From assembly GCF_014863605.1 (NCBI RefSeq), contig NZ_CP062252.1:4287001-4351000 (forward strand): DNA of 64,000 nucleotides. Direction: 5' to 3'. Below the pieces are notes generated by a model. The model worked only from the letters and a program-made list of their open reading frames with translations. It did not search any database and was not told where the DNA came from. The DNA comes from Pseudomonas allokribbensis. Its GTDB lineage: Bacteria; Pseudomonadota; Gammaproteobacteria; Pseudomonadales; Pseudomonadaceae. Below are positions 36,875 through 45,184 of this stretch, in pieces (within the stretch, counting starts at the first letter, position 1; each line of letters starts with the position of its first letter). The translations under genes were made by a program, and so were the position numbers.

Positions 36875-37345
36875 TCAGCGCTTCGGCCCTCTTGAGTTCG
36901 ACTCACCATCAAGAGCTGCTTTTGTGGCTAGCTGTTCGAACGCCCGACTGAAATCGCCAATCCTGTTGATCATCTCGAAAAACCACTCAAAAGACTCCTG
37001 CACAAAATCTTCATCGGAAACTCTGTCAGGATACATAACGCAAAATAAGGCTCTTATGGCAGCGTCCTCGTTATCTTCAATATCGACATCGCGCCCCTTC
37101 GTCTCCAGAAAATCCCAACATTTGACCCTGGCAGCATTCACCTCTTTTTTATTTTCTCCCCTCTCAAACCAGTATCTGTGCGCAGCTGTAAACGCACCGT
37201 TGACAACAGGGGACACTTCTTCGCCCTGAAGAACCATACCGACGCCCGCGCACATGAACTTCATTATGTTCCGAGTTGCATCGGCTTCAGCTTTACCTTT
37301 ACTCAACAGATCTGAAAAATTAACAATTTGCTCATGACTAATCAT
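36875..37345 (-). CDS. orphan immunity-like protein, WFFE family member A
   Basis: 156 residues from ATG 37345, with GGAG six bases upstream. Helical, acidic. It shares a block with the next gene upstream: A-x-V...W-D...D-x-E...R-A-L-x-C...WFFE (RALFCVMYPDRVSDEDF, FEWFFEMIN). Not a family I can name. Role inferred from position in the immunity array. Confidence 0.55.
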   Translation of the reverse strand: MISHEQIVNFSDLLSKGKAEADATRNIMKFMCAGVGMVLQGEEVSPVVNGAFTAAHRYWFERGENKKEVNAARVKCWDFLETKGRDVDIEDNEDAAIRALFCVMYPDRVSDEDFVQESFEWFFEMINRIGDFSRAFEQLATKAALDGESNSRGPKR

Positions 37346-37431
37346 GGTGGACTCCAAGTGTTTCGAAATCATTAACTCCACGACCCTCTTGATTCGCCAC
37401 CTTCAGCCCCTCAACCTACCGATGTCAAATA

Positions 37432-37863
37432 TCATTTAAATTCAAAGTATTCAATCATCATCTTAATAGGTGTTTTCATGTCCACTTTCAAAAAACCCAA
37501 CAATTCAAAAAACCACGAAAGATTATCTCCCATTACAGAAATATCATCTTCATCATTTGACAGCAGGCAAATAGCTAGTCTCGCCAGCAACACTTCCCTA
37601 TCTTGCAAGTTTCGTATTGCTCCGTCCTCATCGATTTTGTCCCACCAAACAGAAGCTTCGACCTTACAGCTTTCGATTGGGATCCTCCCGTCCACATAGT
37701 CTTTAGCAAGAAGCAGAGGATCATTCTCACAGTCAGAAAATGTAATATCCAATGCATCCAAAACCTTTATCAAAAATCCAACCTGCTGCTTAAGCGCCTC
37801 GGAATTGTCAGCCGGCCGAACAATCGCGCCAACATTATATCTCTTAAAATCAATTTGATTCAT
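37432..37863 (-). CDS. orphan immunity-like protein, WFFE family member B
   Basis: 143 residues, acidic. The block VWWDKIDEDGAIRN...LARLAICLLSNDEDD...LSWFFELLGF aligns with the C-terminal half of the gene at 36875, so the two look like diverged duplicates or related immunity proteins against variant toxins. AT-rich codon use. No toxin adjacent. Confidence 0.55.
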   Translation of the reverse strand: MNQIDFKRYNVGAIVRPADNSEALKQQVGFLIKVLDALDITFSDCENDPLLLAKDYVDGRIPIESCKVEASVWWDKIDEDGAIRNLQDREVLLARLAICLLSNDEDDISVMGDNLSWFFELLGFLKVDMKTPIKMMIEYFEFK

Positions 37864-37948
37864 GCGAAGCCGACCTTAAACTCATCACTCTTTTGGCTAG
37901 AGAACTTACAGTCGTTAAAGTTGACAACTTTACGACTGACTCTCATGC

Positions 37949-38203
37949 TTATACAACTTCCACCAAACAGCTATTCAGTGCTATGAAGTCCACATTCGCT
38001 TCATGGTCGAAGTCCTTGACCACATCTTGAAGGTGCATATGTTCAAGGCCATTCGCTGACATTTCATATGACGCATTAATTAGAAAAACACCAAGCTCTC
38101 TAATCGTTTGTGGATCCGCATGAATCGAAACCTCATCAAGCTGGACACTTTCACCACTCCCGATATCGGTTCCGTGCACAGTGAATTTAGTTAATTTTTC
38201 CAT
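37949..38203 (-). CDS. Imm32-like immunity protein
   Basis: 84 residues from ATG 38203. Pattern VSIHADPQTIRELGVFLINASYEM, then EHMHLQDV and NVDFIALN, resembles Imm32 (short alpha/beta protein with an H-x-H-L motif). Directly upstream lies a 3' toxin relic, as expected for a toxin-immunity pair whose toxin was lost. Confidence 0.55.
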   Translation of the reverse strand: MEKLTKFTVHGTDIGSGESVQLDEVSIHADPQTIRELGVFLINASYEMSANGLEHMHLQDVVKDFDHEANVDFIALNSCLVEVV

Positions 38204-38274
38204 AGATTTAATCTTGATCCCGAAGGCAGTCCTTTTCTTTCCGCGTGAATTCAGAGACGCTACCCCGCGCAATA

Positions 38275-38478
38275 TCACTCTGAGCCCCTTCCCTTGCTAA
38301 CTAAAATTTCAGCCTTCCTTGTCTTGAAGTGACCGTGAGCATGAACCTCTGGATTCGTATTTTCCACAGAGTATTCAGCCCTTAAATACAGTCTCCTATT
38401 CCGTTGCTTGAACAGTTGAGAATCTTTACTGACGGAGTAGCCCATATTCGTAATCCAGCCACCCCTTTTCCTCACCAT
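38275..38478 (-). pseudogene. toxin C-terminal relic
   Basis: A frame encoding NMGYSVSKDSQLFKQRNRRL, then LYLRAEYSVENTNPEVHAHG and a basic end, closing 72 bases before the Imm32-like start. It has no start of its own and overlaps the 3' end of the DUF4265 gene by about 50 bases. Basic, Tyr/Arg-rich composition fits the tail of an Rhs tip. Interpretation: last ~55 codons of a lost toxin. Confidence 0.4.
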
Positions 38479-38857
38479 CGGCCAATTTTTCTATCATTTC
38501 ACCAAGGGGAACGTTAGCCGGAATATTCACAGAAAAGAAGCGTTTGCTCATGCCTTCCCACGTGCATCCAATGTTGACCAGTGAACCCAAGACAGCCGAT
38601 ACGTGTGCTTTTCCCGCATCAAAAAAAACGATCCTGATTGTGCTGTTACCACTGCTCGTGATAACCCGCTCAAAATAATGCTCACCGTCGGCACCTGGCT
38701 TGACTAGCACCTCGTCATCAAGACAAGCATCCTTCGAGTAGAACGGAATGTTCCTCACAATGAATGCACCGGAAGCCAATCGCTCTGCCCAGACGCTTTC
38801 GCTAGAGACAGGTGGATAGTCATCCGTTACCGCCAATCTAAAAAAAACCTTTTCCAC
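38426..38857 (-). CDS. DUF4265-like immunity protein
   Basis: 143 residues. Matches DUF4265: PPVSSESVWAERLASGAFIVRNIPFYSKDACLDDEV, then VITSSGNSTIRIVFFD and a C-terminal VNIPANVPLGEMIEKL. This family occurs in polymorphic-toxin immunity loci. No complete toxin nearby. Confidence 0.6.
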   Translation of the reverse strand: MEKVFFRLAVTDDYPPVSSESVWAERLASGAFIVRNIPFYSKDACLDDEVLVKPGADGEHYFERVITSSGNSTIRIVFFDAGKAHVSAVLGSLVNIGCTWEGMSKRFFSVNIPANVPLGEMIEKLADGEEKGWLDYEYGLLRQ

Positions 38858-38987
38858 TTAAGATCCTTGATGCATGTCGTCGCATTCGTAATCCATTAGT
38901 TCATGTTCGTTAAGGCGAAATGCTAAAAATGACCGCTGTCATAGGCCAAGCACCGGACCCGAAGATCATCTGAATGCGCGCTGGAAA

Positions 38988-39602
38988 CTACCAAAAATAC
39001 TTCTGTAGAATTTTAACCAGACGAAGATAAGCACTTGGCTTATCAGCGGCCTCGACTTCTACTTTCATAACACTCTGACTGACTGATTCCAAGGAATCTT
39101 TAACTGCATTCTTGGCTATAGCCCCAAACAGCTCACTCTCAACAAAATCACACTCAAATGTCGAAACCATATAAGCGTTTCGCGCTCCCCACTGATCAAA
39201 ACGCACGACCAGCCGATCATCAAAGATGACAGCTCCCTCACGTCTGTCGTCCGAGAAAAAGAAACTCAACTGTAAATCGTCTAAGTTTTGTCGGCTTACA
39301 GCCATCAGTAGTTTTTTCAGAAGCGCTGTAAGCCTCACTCCGTCGCCTACAGAAAGGCCTGCCCCAAGGCTAACTTCACCGTTGAAATAATACTTAAATA
39401 CAATTATCACTTTACGATTATGATATGGCACATCGTATGCCTTTTCATAAAAATGAAAATCTGATGCATCCCCCACTAGCTCGTAGCTATTTCCCACAAG
39501 TTCTGATCTGGAAAAGCTGTCCACACCCATTTTTTGGGGGTGAAGATCTCGCGCTCCTCCCATGAAAGAATCAAATAACTCGTAAAACGTCGTAGAAATC
39601 AT
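38988..39602 (-). CDS. unrecognised orphan immunity-like protein
   Basis: 204 residues from ATG 39602 with GAG just upstream. Soluble alpha/beta pattern, acidic, aromatic-rich (FYELFDSFMGGARDLH...). AT-rich codons. The frame continues upstream for ~25 codons (IVLLNAIKDVASSGALSKEF) without ATG; that part is GC-richer and may be an in-frame toxin-tail scar. Confidence 0.5.
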   Translation of the reverse strand: MISTTFYELFDSFMGGARDLHPQKMGVDSFSRSELVGNSYELVGDASDFHFYEKAYDVPYHNRKVIIVFKYYFNGEVSLGAGLSVGDGVRLTALLKKLLMAVSRQNLDDLQLSFFFSDDRREGAVIFDDRLVVRFDQWGARNAYMVSTFECDFVESELFGAIAKNAVKDSLESVSQSVMKVEVEAADKPSAYLRLVKILQKYFW

Positions 39603-39705
39603 AAACTCTTTGCTCAATGCGCCGCTACTGGCAACGTCCTTGATGGCATTCAACAGGACGATAGCAATCCGGGTTCACGTTTACCATCCATACGCTTTAG
39701 CACCA

Positions 39706-40332
39706 TCAAAAAACTATCAAGTCAGAAGCTTTCTCAACCGCTACCCACTCCGCTGCGTCACCTGCAAACAAGCGAAACTCATCAAAAAAGAACTCTAAAT
39801 CATCTGAGAAAACATCAAACGCACCAAATCCATATTCACCTGAGATCTTGGCGACCGCCACATAATGACACGCGCCGATCAAGAACTCATATACTTCTTT
39901 ATCCATTGGCAGTTCGCCATCAAAAAGAAACTTAGTCAGGATTGTTGGGACAGGCCTTTCGGCCTCTCGATGCCTTGATAAAACTTTGTATTTTTTATAA
40001 TTCTTTTCATACTCACCATGAGCACTCACTGCCTTCTTGAACTGTTTATCTTTATCTCTAAAGATAAACAGCGGCATATAACCCAACTTCCTACTCGATG
40101 GCGGCTGCAGTCTCCCATCAATATAAATAAAATAACAACTGGAAATCAGAGCATTGATCGCGACACGCCCCTGGGGAGCTCTATCAAATCCGACAGCGCC
40201 TTCTCTATCAACAGAACTCACCAACGCAAAGTCATCATTTTTTTTGGCAGGAATTCCGTTGACACGCTGACTGGAGGACTTTCTAAAATCACAAAACCGC
40301 TCTCTCCAATATAAAATCCTGTAATTCACCAC
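39706..40332 (-). CDS. unrecognised orphan immunity-like protein
   Basis: 208 residues if begun at GTG 40332, chosen because GGGGAGG stands eight bases upstream. Aromatic-rich, acidic C-terminus (FSDDLEFFFDEFRLFAGDAAEW). The longer reading overlaps the 3' end of the neighbouring gene. No family recognised. Strongly AT-rich compared with core genes. Confidence 0.5.
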   Translation of the reverse strand: MVNYRILYWRERFCDFRKSSSQRVNGIPAKKNDDFALVSSVDREGAVGFDRAPQGRVAINALISSCYFIYIDGRLQPPSSRKLGYMPLFIFRDKDKQFKKAVSAHGEYEKNYKKYKVLSRHREAERPVPTILTKFLFDGELPMDKEVYEFLIGACHYVAVAKISGEYGFGAFDVFSDDLEFFFDEFRLFAGDAAEWVAVEKASDLIVF

Positions 40333-40369
40333 GTTATATTCCTCCCCGGCATGTGAACACTTTCTTCTC

Positions 40370-40915
40370 TCAATTTTTGTTCTTCGTATGAATAGGGGGA
40401 GAGTTATGATCTTTAAAAACAGCAAAGACTCTTACAATTTCTTCACCGCAAGCTGCGTCATGAAACCTGCTTTCATAAAAGTCAAATGCGGTTTCTAGTC
40501 CGCAGTTAGAAAAATGTCTTTTAATTTCTTTAATCTCCTGCGACGCAAGTCCGCTATGGCTTTCTCTTATCTTTTCCAAAAAACCTACCGAGGCAGGTTT
40601 TGGATAAATAAATATATTAGGCACGAGGACACCCTGCTCTTCTCCCCCTTCAAAATCTGTAAAAGTAATTGCAAAAAAAACATCATTGCCTCTTGACGCA
40701 TCCAACAATCTCAAAGTACTCAAAAGAAACGCAGCAAACCCAGTTAGAAAATCAGAAACCCCGTCGCTGCTCATCTCCTCTTCCAAGCATTTTAAGCGGC
40801 TATATCTGGATACAAGCGGAATCTCTTCAAAATTCTCATAGTTCGCAAAGAAAATATCCATATCATTATACGGTTCCTTGCTAATTATTTTACTGTAAAG
40901 ATCTTTAAATCTCAT
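40370..40915 (-). CDS. unrecognised orphan immunity-like protein
   Basis: 181 residues (MRFKDLYSKIISKEPYNDMD). Mixed alpha/beta with a central hydrophobic helix (DFLTGFAAFLLSTLRLLDAS) and a short basic tail. Its start lies 27 bases after an inverted-repeat element (40942-40994). No known domain. Confidence 0.5.
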   Translation of the reverse strand: MRFKDLYSKIISKEPYNDMDIFFANYENFEEIPLVSRYSRLKCLEEEMSSDGVSDFLTGFAAFLLSTLRLLDASRGNDVFFAITFTDFEGGEEQGVLVPNIFIYPKPASVGFLEKIRESHSGLASQEIKEIKRHFSNCGLETAFDFYESRFHDAACGEEIVRVFAVFKDHNSPPIHTKNKN

Positions 40916-40941
40916 TCTAAACGCCGCTAAAGATGCTCGTA

Positions 40942-40994
40942 AAAGGTGACAGATTTATAAAATGAAAAAAAATGAAAAATGCCCCCAATTATTC
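40942..40994 (-). repeat. cassette-boundary inverted repeat, copy 1
   Basis: AAAGGTGACAGATTTAT on the left, an A-rich middle, and a degenerate right arm ending GCCCCCAATTATT. Same layout as copies at 43791, 46336 and 47431. It separates the genes at 40370 and 41043. Confidence 0.6.
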
Positions 40995-41042
40995 CACCGA
41001 GAGATTCTCTTGGCCTACTATTTCGCCAGCTGGAAATTCTTT

Positions 41043-41471
41043 TTAGAGTCTTTTTTTTGCGGCCTCGGCGATCATTTCATTTTCATCTTCAGCAAGTAGA
41101 ATCAGTAAATCTTCTGGCACCTTCGGGTTGCATGCAATTCTATGTCTAACCACTACAGACTTATCAGTTGCCAGTCTCTCAAAAGTGCTTCTATTGATAC
41201 GCCTCTTCATTGCAACATCCCAGCGAACATCAACGTCGTCGCTTAGTGAGAGCCTCTCGAGCACATCAGTAGAAATCGATCCATTCGCAACAACCAGCCG
41301 TGAAAGCTCGGGGTACTTCGAGACAACCTCTAGCCATACTTCCTCTGTCGCAGCTTCATTTATCCTTGCATTCTCTGTCTCATTTTTGCTTTCCGCATAA
41401 CACTTAAAATCATCAGCACTGTTAATCATTTGCTCCAACCTCAAGACTTTCGGCACGTCATGTTTTTTCAT
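41043..41471 (-). CDS. HEAT/LRV-repeat-like immunity protein
   Basis: 142 residues from ATG 41471. Repeated helical units of the type LVVANGSISTDVLERLSLSD / VRWDVAMKRRINRSTFERLA / VRHRIACNPKVPEDLLILLA, as in leucine-rich-repeat-variant or HEAT-like proteins that occur among immunity proteins. A toxin-tail relic ends eleven bases upstream. Confidence 0.55.
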   Translation of the reverse strand: MKKHDVPKVLRLEQMINSADDFKCYAESKNETENARINEAATEEVWLEVVSKYPELSRLVVANGSISTDVLERLSLSDDVDVRWDVAMKRRINRSTFERLATDKSVVVRHRIACNPKVPEDLLILLAEDENEMIAEAAKKRL

Positions 41472-41481
41472 TGGTATTACT

Positions 41482-41640
41482 TTACCTGGCGGACCTTTGT
41501 ATTTCCCTGTCATCCCCCCCATAAACGTCTGCATCATGCTTACGCACTAGGTCCGTACCTTGCTGTGCAATTACCCCATCATTCTAAAATATCGAAGTGC
41601 GTCTTCTCAGCTGACGACAGCAAGCAACTCCGACTCCCGA
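41482..41640 (-). pseudogene. frameshifted toxin-tail relic
   Basis: Two frames joined by one frameshift near 41584: LLSSAEKTHFDILE, then NDGVIAQQGTDLVRKHDADV and YGGDDREIQRSAR to a TAA just ahead of the repeat-protein start. Reads like the polar C-terminus of a lost toxin. No start codon. Confidence 0.4.
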
Positions 41641-41643
41641 AAG

Positions 41644-41994
41644 CTATTGAGTGCTGATCCAAACGGAAATTTTTTTCTTTATTTCTTCCAGCAAGGCTAG
41701 ATTTCCGATTACAACCAACTCACACCCTGTTTCCTTATCGCGATATGAACAAAGCTCATGAACATTCTCAGCTAATACAACTCTGAGGACCTGTCCATTG
41801 ACTTCATTTTTCGCCGAAAAAATTGGATTACCGTCCATAAACGGCAAGCCATTTGAAAAATAAGTATTGTAATAAGGCACTTTAAAAGCCTCTACAGCAA
41901 CTTGACTCGCCTGAACCTTCAATCGAAAATAATTATAAAAACTCCGCTCCAACTCGAGATAGCAATCTTTATTATCCAGATAATCATTGAACAC
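41644..41994 (-). CDS. unrecognised orphan immunity-like protein
   Basis: 116 residues from GTG 41994 (FNDYLDNKDCYLELERSFYN). Alpha/beta, no known domain. It follows directly the stop of a broken rhs fragment (42000-42345), in the usual toxin-immunity order. Confidence 0.5.
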   Translation of the reverse strand: MFNDYLDNKDCYLELERSFYNYFRLKVQASQVAVEAFKVPYYNTYFSNGLPFMDGNPIFSAKNEVNGQVLRVVLAENVHELCSYRDKETGCELVVIGNLALLEEIKKKISVWISTQ

Positions 41995-41999
41995 TTTTT

Positions 42000-42345
42000 C
42001 TACTCCACAGAAACTTTACCAATTATCACTTCGATATCAACACGCTCACTTTTTTGTCTTTTACCATGAACGTCTGACTGATGTGCGCATCTGGTACCAC
42101 GCCAATGCATCGAACGGTGCTGCCGTGATCTTGTGATTTAACAACGGATCTTCATCAAGATTGTAGTTGCTACCGTAATCTGTCTGATCAAGGAGATTAA
42201 TGGGGCATACCGAACCACCTGAGCGACCGGAAGAAAGGTGCGGGGCTCGAAAATGTAGTGAACTGCGCGCTCTGGCACGCTATCGGTTTGCACCAGATTG
42301 CTTTCCCAGACAAATTTTTTCCATTCCAACCATATGGCCTGAAAC
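42000..42345 (-). pseudogene. rhs core fragment joined to a toxin tail
   Basis: Broken Rhs C-terminal core: GFRPYGWNGKN, a frameshift, FVWESNLVQTDSVPERAVHY, IFEPRTFLPVAQVVRYAPL and, in another frame, LNHKITAAPFDALAWYQ. These match LYGWDGDNLAWESSLAQ...VHYVFEPGTFVPVAQAVRHAP and ALPFDALAWYQ of Rhs2. Just after WYQ the core stops and a foreign tail follows (HQSDVHGKRQKSERVDIEV) up to TAG 42000. About 80 core residues, the DPxGL site and most of the tip are missing. Confidence 0.8.
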
Positions 42346-42438
42346 CGTGGAGTCTGGTATGCACAGACTCCGCTTAAACAATTTTTAAAAATGTAGCCAG
42401 CCCCAGATGAATTTGTATTTTTAATGCCGACTAGCTAT

Positions 42439-42909
42439 TTAAAATTGCTGATATGTTTTTACACAGCATTCAAAAACTTTCTCGCCGCAAGTCTCACTGA
42501 AATCAATAGAGATTTGCGTGGAAAGGTCAGTACTGATCAATCTAATCTCGTCGCTTGTGGCTTCGTCAAAATCGAAACTCGCGCAGAGAGAAGCACCGCT
42601 TTCGACCATGTATGCCCCGCAGCACTTCCAATCTTCATCTATCAGCAAGTAGTATTTTCGATCCTCGATTACCGACAGGACAAAATTAAACGCTTCAGTA
42701 GATAATGAACACTCGTCGCGCACGCAAGAAATTTCGCGCATCGTCATCAGCTCTGCAATTATATTATCTGTTTCCGCCAAACTTAAAAGCAGCAACTCAT
42801 CAAAAGGCAGCTTTAAAAGAGACTCTATCTTTACTTGATATTGGCTCAGCATTCTTTTCCCCTGAGACTTTCTATAAAAAATTTCTCTTCTATAAGAGTC
42901 TATATTCAT
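42439..42909 (-). CDS. unrecognised orphan immunity-like protein
   Basis: 156 residues from ATG 42909, which overlaps the stop of the preceding truncated gene as ATGA. Acidic, mostly helical N-terminus and beta-rich C-terminus with several Cys (DWKCCGAYMVESGASLCASF). No known family. Confidence 0.5.
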   Translation of the reverse strand: MNIDSYRREIFYRKSQGKRMLSQYQVKIESLLKLPFDELLLLSLAETDNIIAELMTMREISCVRDECSLSTEAFNFVLSVIEDRKYYLLIDEDWKCCGAYMVESGASLCASFDFDEATSDEIRLISTDLSTQISIDFSETCGEKVFECCVKTYQQF

Positions 42910-43196
42910 TTGCAGCACCCTTCTTTGTAAAAAGACTTCTCTTTACCGTTGCGCAACTGAGGACGACCATGCTTACTCATTCTTAATTTCAAAGGGGGCA
43001 GAGTACTTTTTACTCCACTTTCATAGATCAATCGAGCGTCATAATTAGCGCGACTGTTGAGCGACTGATCTTTCAGGTAAAGGTCACCAGGCTGTTGCAC
43101 GCGAACGCATGCGCCGCTGCCCTCTACTTCCTTCATTACTTTGCTGGCGGAGGTGGTGTCGTCGTCGTCGAACACCAACTTGCATTCATAACTCAT
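42906..43196 (-). pseudogene. truncated 110-aa-protein paralogue fused to a toxin tail
   Basis: The first ~60 residues repeat the proteins at 45185 and 48373 (MSYECKLVFDD..TTSASKVM, ACVRVQQPGDLYLKDQSLNS). After YES the sequence departs into LPPLKLRMSKHGRPQLRNGK and ends YKEGCCK, stop. The new end overlaps the downstream immunity start as ATGA, so it is best read as the end of a deleted toxin. 96 residues in all; one extra Asp pair in the N-terminal part. Confidence 0.7.
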
Positions 43197-43225
43197 TGCA
43201 AAAAATAAACCCGTCCCAATTATTA
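43197..43225 (-). repeat. half boundary element, copy 2
   Basis: AATTGGGACGGGTTTATTTT followed by TTGCA and the start codon of the truncated 110-aa-protein gene. Equivalent to the right arm of the full elements. Confidence 0.55.
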
Positions 43226-43262
43226 ATTTTTATCTGAGCCCGGCAAAACAACAGAGGGCGAA

Positions 43263-43724
43263 TTAGCTGCGCCCCTCAAGGAATCGATTAAAACTACTAA
43301 TAAAATCTTTCCTCAGCCCTGGCAATATTTTTTTCAGAATCAAAAAGTAAAGATAGATAGGGGTTGGACCATCCCCCTCCTCTTCCCAAACTTCCTCTGT
43401 CCCATAGCAATAGAGCACACCTCGGATGAAATTTGCGAAATCTTCATCTTCCTTACAACTTCGCTGCTCCATTCTCCAAAGATCGACCGTGAGCCTCTTT
43501 CGAAGTACCTCATCACTTTCGATACGCTCGCGCAAGATAGCCTCTTCCAGGAACGGCACCAACTTTTCCAACTTGCTGGCAGCAATGGTTTTTAATTCAC
43601 CACTTTGGATAAGGCCCATTAGATAACTAGCGTACTCACACGTCATCTCCCCATAAGAAACATTCGCATCAAGCAACTGTTCTTCCAGATCATCAAACTC
43701 TTTAACTTCTATACTATCAATCAT
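43263..43724 (-). CDS. unrecognised orphan immunity-like protein
   Basis: 153 residues, acidic and helical (MIDSIEVKEFDDLEEQLLDA). No known domain. GATGGAG lies about ten bases upstream of ATG 43724. A full inverted-repeat element stands 65 bases upstream. Confidence 0.5.
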   Translation of the reverse strand: MIDSIEVKEFDDLEEQLLDANVSYGEMTCEYASYLMGLIQSGELKTIAASKLEKLVPFLEEAILRERIESDEVLRKRLTVDLWRMEQRSCKEDEDFANFIRGVLYCYGTEEVWEEEGDGPTPIYLYFLILKKILPGLRKDFISSFNRFLEGRS

Positions 43725-43790
43725 TGTATGGCTCCATCTTCCATTCCTAGCTTACCCATGGCTCGTTTACATGACTTACAGAATTATGTT

Positions 43791-43845
43791 AAAGGTGACA
43801 TATTTATATATGTACAAAAATCATGCAAAAACAAATCCGCCCCCA
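43791..43845 (-). repeat. cassette-boundary inverted repeat, copy 3
   Basis: AAAGGTGACATATTTATATA, then repeated TGCAAAAA-type spacer, then ACAAATCCGCCCCCAA. Separates genes 43263 and 43915. Confidence 0.65.
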
Positions 43846-43914
43846 ACAAGTCTCGCTAACTCTTGGCACAGTAACGGCTGCCCCCCGTCATGGCTGCTTT
43901 AAAGAACCGTTCGA

Positions 43915-44511
43915 CTAACCTAGCTGGAGAAAAAAACTACCGCACCCGGTTCCTTTTTTCCCTGAAAATTCATCATCCAGGAAAAGATAGCCCATACCAT
44001 CAGATAGTATGCCTTTGTTATTGGGGAGAGAAATATCTAAGTCCCCACCATAAATAGACAGCCGTCTGCGCCCTATACTTGATGATATAGGTGCCTGCAA
44101 CCAAGCATCTACACCATCGAGTTTAGACGCCAAATTTTCATCATCATCAGAATCGGGATTCGACAAAAGCAGGATTCTTCCGCAATCCAGTATTTTATTA
44201 GACGCTTCATTCCGCTCTTCGCTTGATCGGAAATACCCTATAACAACGGCTTTGGACACCCCATTGATGACTCTTAGTTTTCTGTAATGCCCAACCTCTC
44301 CCGATAGGTACGGTATAAATACCGAGACCCAATAAGTTTCATCTACTAGCGCATCGGAAAACCATGCACCGGGAAAAGAGATAAAATGTGTAAGTGGCTG
44401 TCCATCTGTCGATTGAGGCCAAACCACATCACTCGGCAGATAGACTCCTCCACCTGCATAGGCATCAGCTGTCGTAGGCGGCTCTTGGGTAAAAGCCAAT
44501 TCATTAAACAT
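43915..44511 (-). CDS. DUF1963 (YwqG-like) immunity protein 1
   Basis: 198 residues starting MFNELAFTQEPPTTADAYAG. DUF1963 pattern: AGGGVYLPSDVVWPQSTDGQPLTHFISF, then KLDGVDAWLQAP and the C-terminal GDLDISLPNNKGILSDGMGYLFLDD. Paralogue of 46464-47057 with the same MFNEL start and WPxxxxGxPL motif. YwqG-type proteins are frequent in toxin-immunity loci. Confidence 0.65.
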   Translation of the reverse strand: MFNELAFTQEPPTTADAYAGGGVYLPSDVVWPQSTDGQPLTHFISFPGAWFSDALVDETYWVSVFIPYLSGEVGHYRKLRVINGVSKAVVIGYFRSSEERNEASNKILDCGRILLLSNPDSDDDENLASKLDGVDAWLQAPISSSIGRRRLSIYGGDLDISLPNNKGILSDGMGYLFLDDEFSGKKGTGCGSFFLQLG

Positions 44512-44612
44512 CTGTATCTCTCCGCTAACTTATTGATCACAGCAGCAGTTAAGCGAGTTTATATATTGACCAGCGCGCATGCGCAGACGTCTGGCCTACG
44601 AAGCTTCAGCTA

Positions 44613-44981
44613 TCAGGAACCTATGTATTTATAATAAACCAATAATTGTCCATTACCTTCGAAAACCTCAAGATAAAGAATCGCTTCGCTGGGTTCGCCA
44701 TTGGCAAAAAGGACACATTCTAATCCAAGTGCTTTGCCGTTAGTTTCATATGTATCAATGAAAGGACGGTGCTGTGCGCTTGCATCAAAAGCTTTTCCTT
44801 GAGGTGCAATGGATATCTTGGTTCCTTTGTCGAAGTAATCATCGATAGATTCGTAAATCTCAACAGCAACCACGTTGGATATTCCAAAATCACTTTCTAG
44901 GGTCGGCGGGTCACGCCGATCAATAGCCTCTACGAGCAACTTGGTCTTGGCATAGGCTTGCTGCTTAGTGGGTATACTCAT
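44613..44981 (-). CDS. unrecognised orphan immunity-like protein
   Basis: 122 residues (MSIPTKQQAYAKTKLLVEAI). Alpha/beta with a C-terminal hairpin (ILYLEVFEGNGQLLVYYKYI). The start overlaps the end of the truncated PAAR gene by 17 bases, so they are probably translated together. No known domain. Confidence 0.55.
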   Translation of the reverse strand: MSIPTKQQAYAKTKLLVEAIDRRDPPTLESDFGISNVVAVEIYESIDDYFDKGTKISIAPQGKAFDASAQHRPFIDTYETNGKALGLECVLFANGEPSEAILYLEVFEGNGQLLVYYKYIGS

Positions 44982-45117
44982 TTATCGAATCCGTCTCTTG
45001 GAATGTGTTGCGGTGTTGGCCGGCAATCGGCTTGCCGTTGAGGTCGGTCCGGGAGAACGCTTCAAGGACCTTGCCACCGTGAGTGGTGGAGTCGCCCAAG
45101 CGAATGGCGTCTTTCAT
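44965..45117 (-). pseudogene. PAAR gene truncated and joined to a toxin tail
   Basis: First 33 residues equal the complete PAAR at 48042-48305 (MKDAIRLGDSTTHGG, KVLEAFSRTDLNGKPIAG). The sequence then switches to QHRNTFQETDSINEYTH and stops. The second half of the PAAR fold, with the CPLC pair, is missing, so it cannot cap a spike. The foreign 17-residue end abuts an immunity gene and probably came from a toxin. Confidence 0.8.
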
Positions 45118-45184
45118 GTTGTCACTCCTTTGAGCATGGCCTGTCTATTTGCACTGACGCACGATGCAGACCTTCAACCGCTCT

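Noticed and set aside
44512..44612. Possible toxin tail MRAGQYINSLNCCCDQ before DUF1963 gene 1
   Set aside because: Too short and not matched to any recognised toxin end; left as plain spacer.
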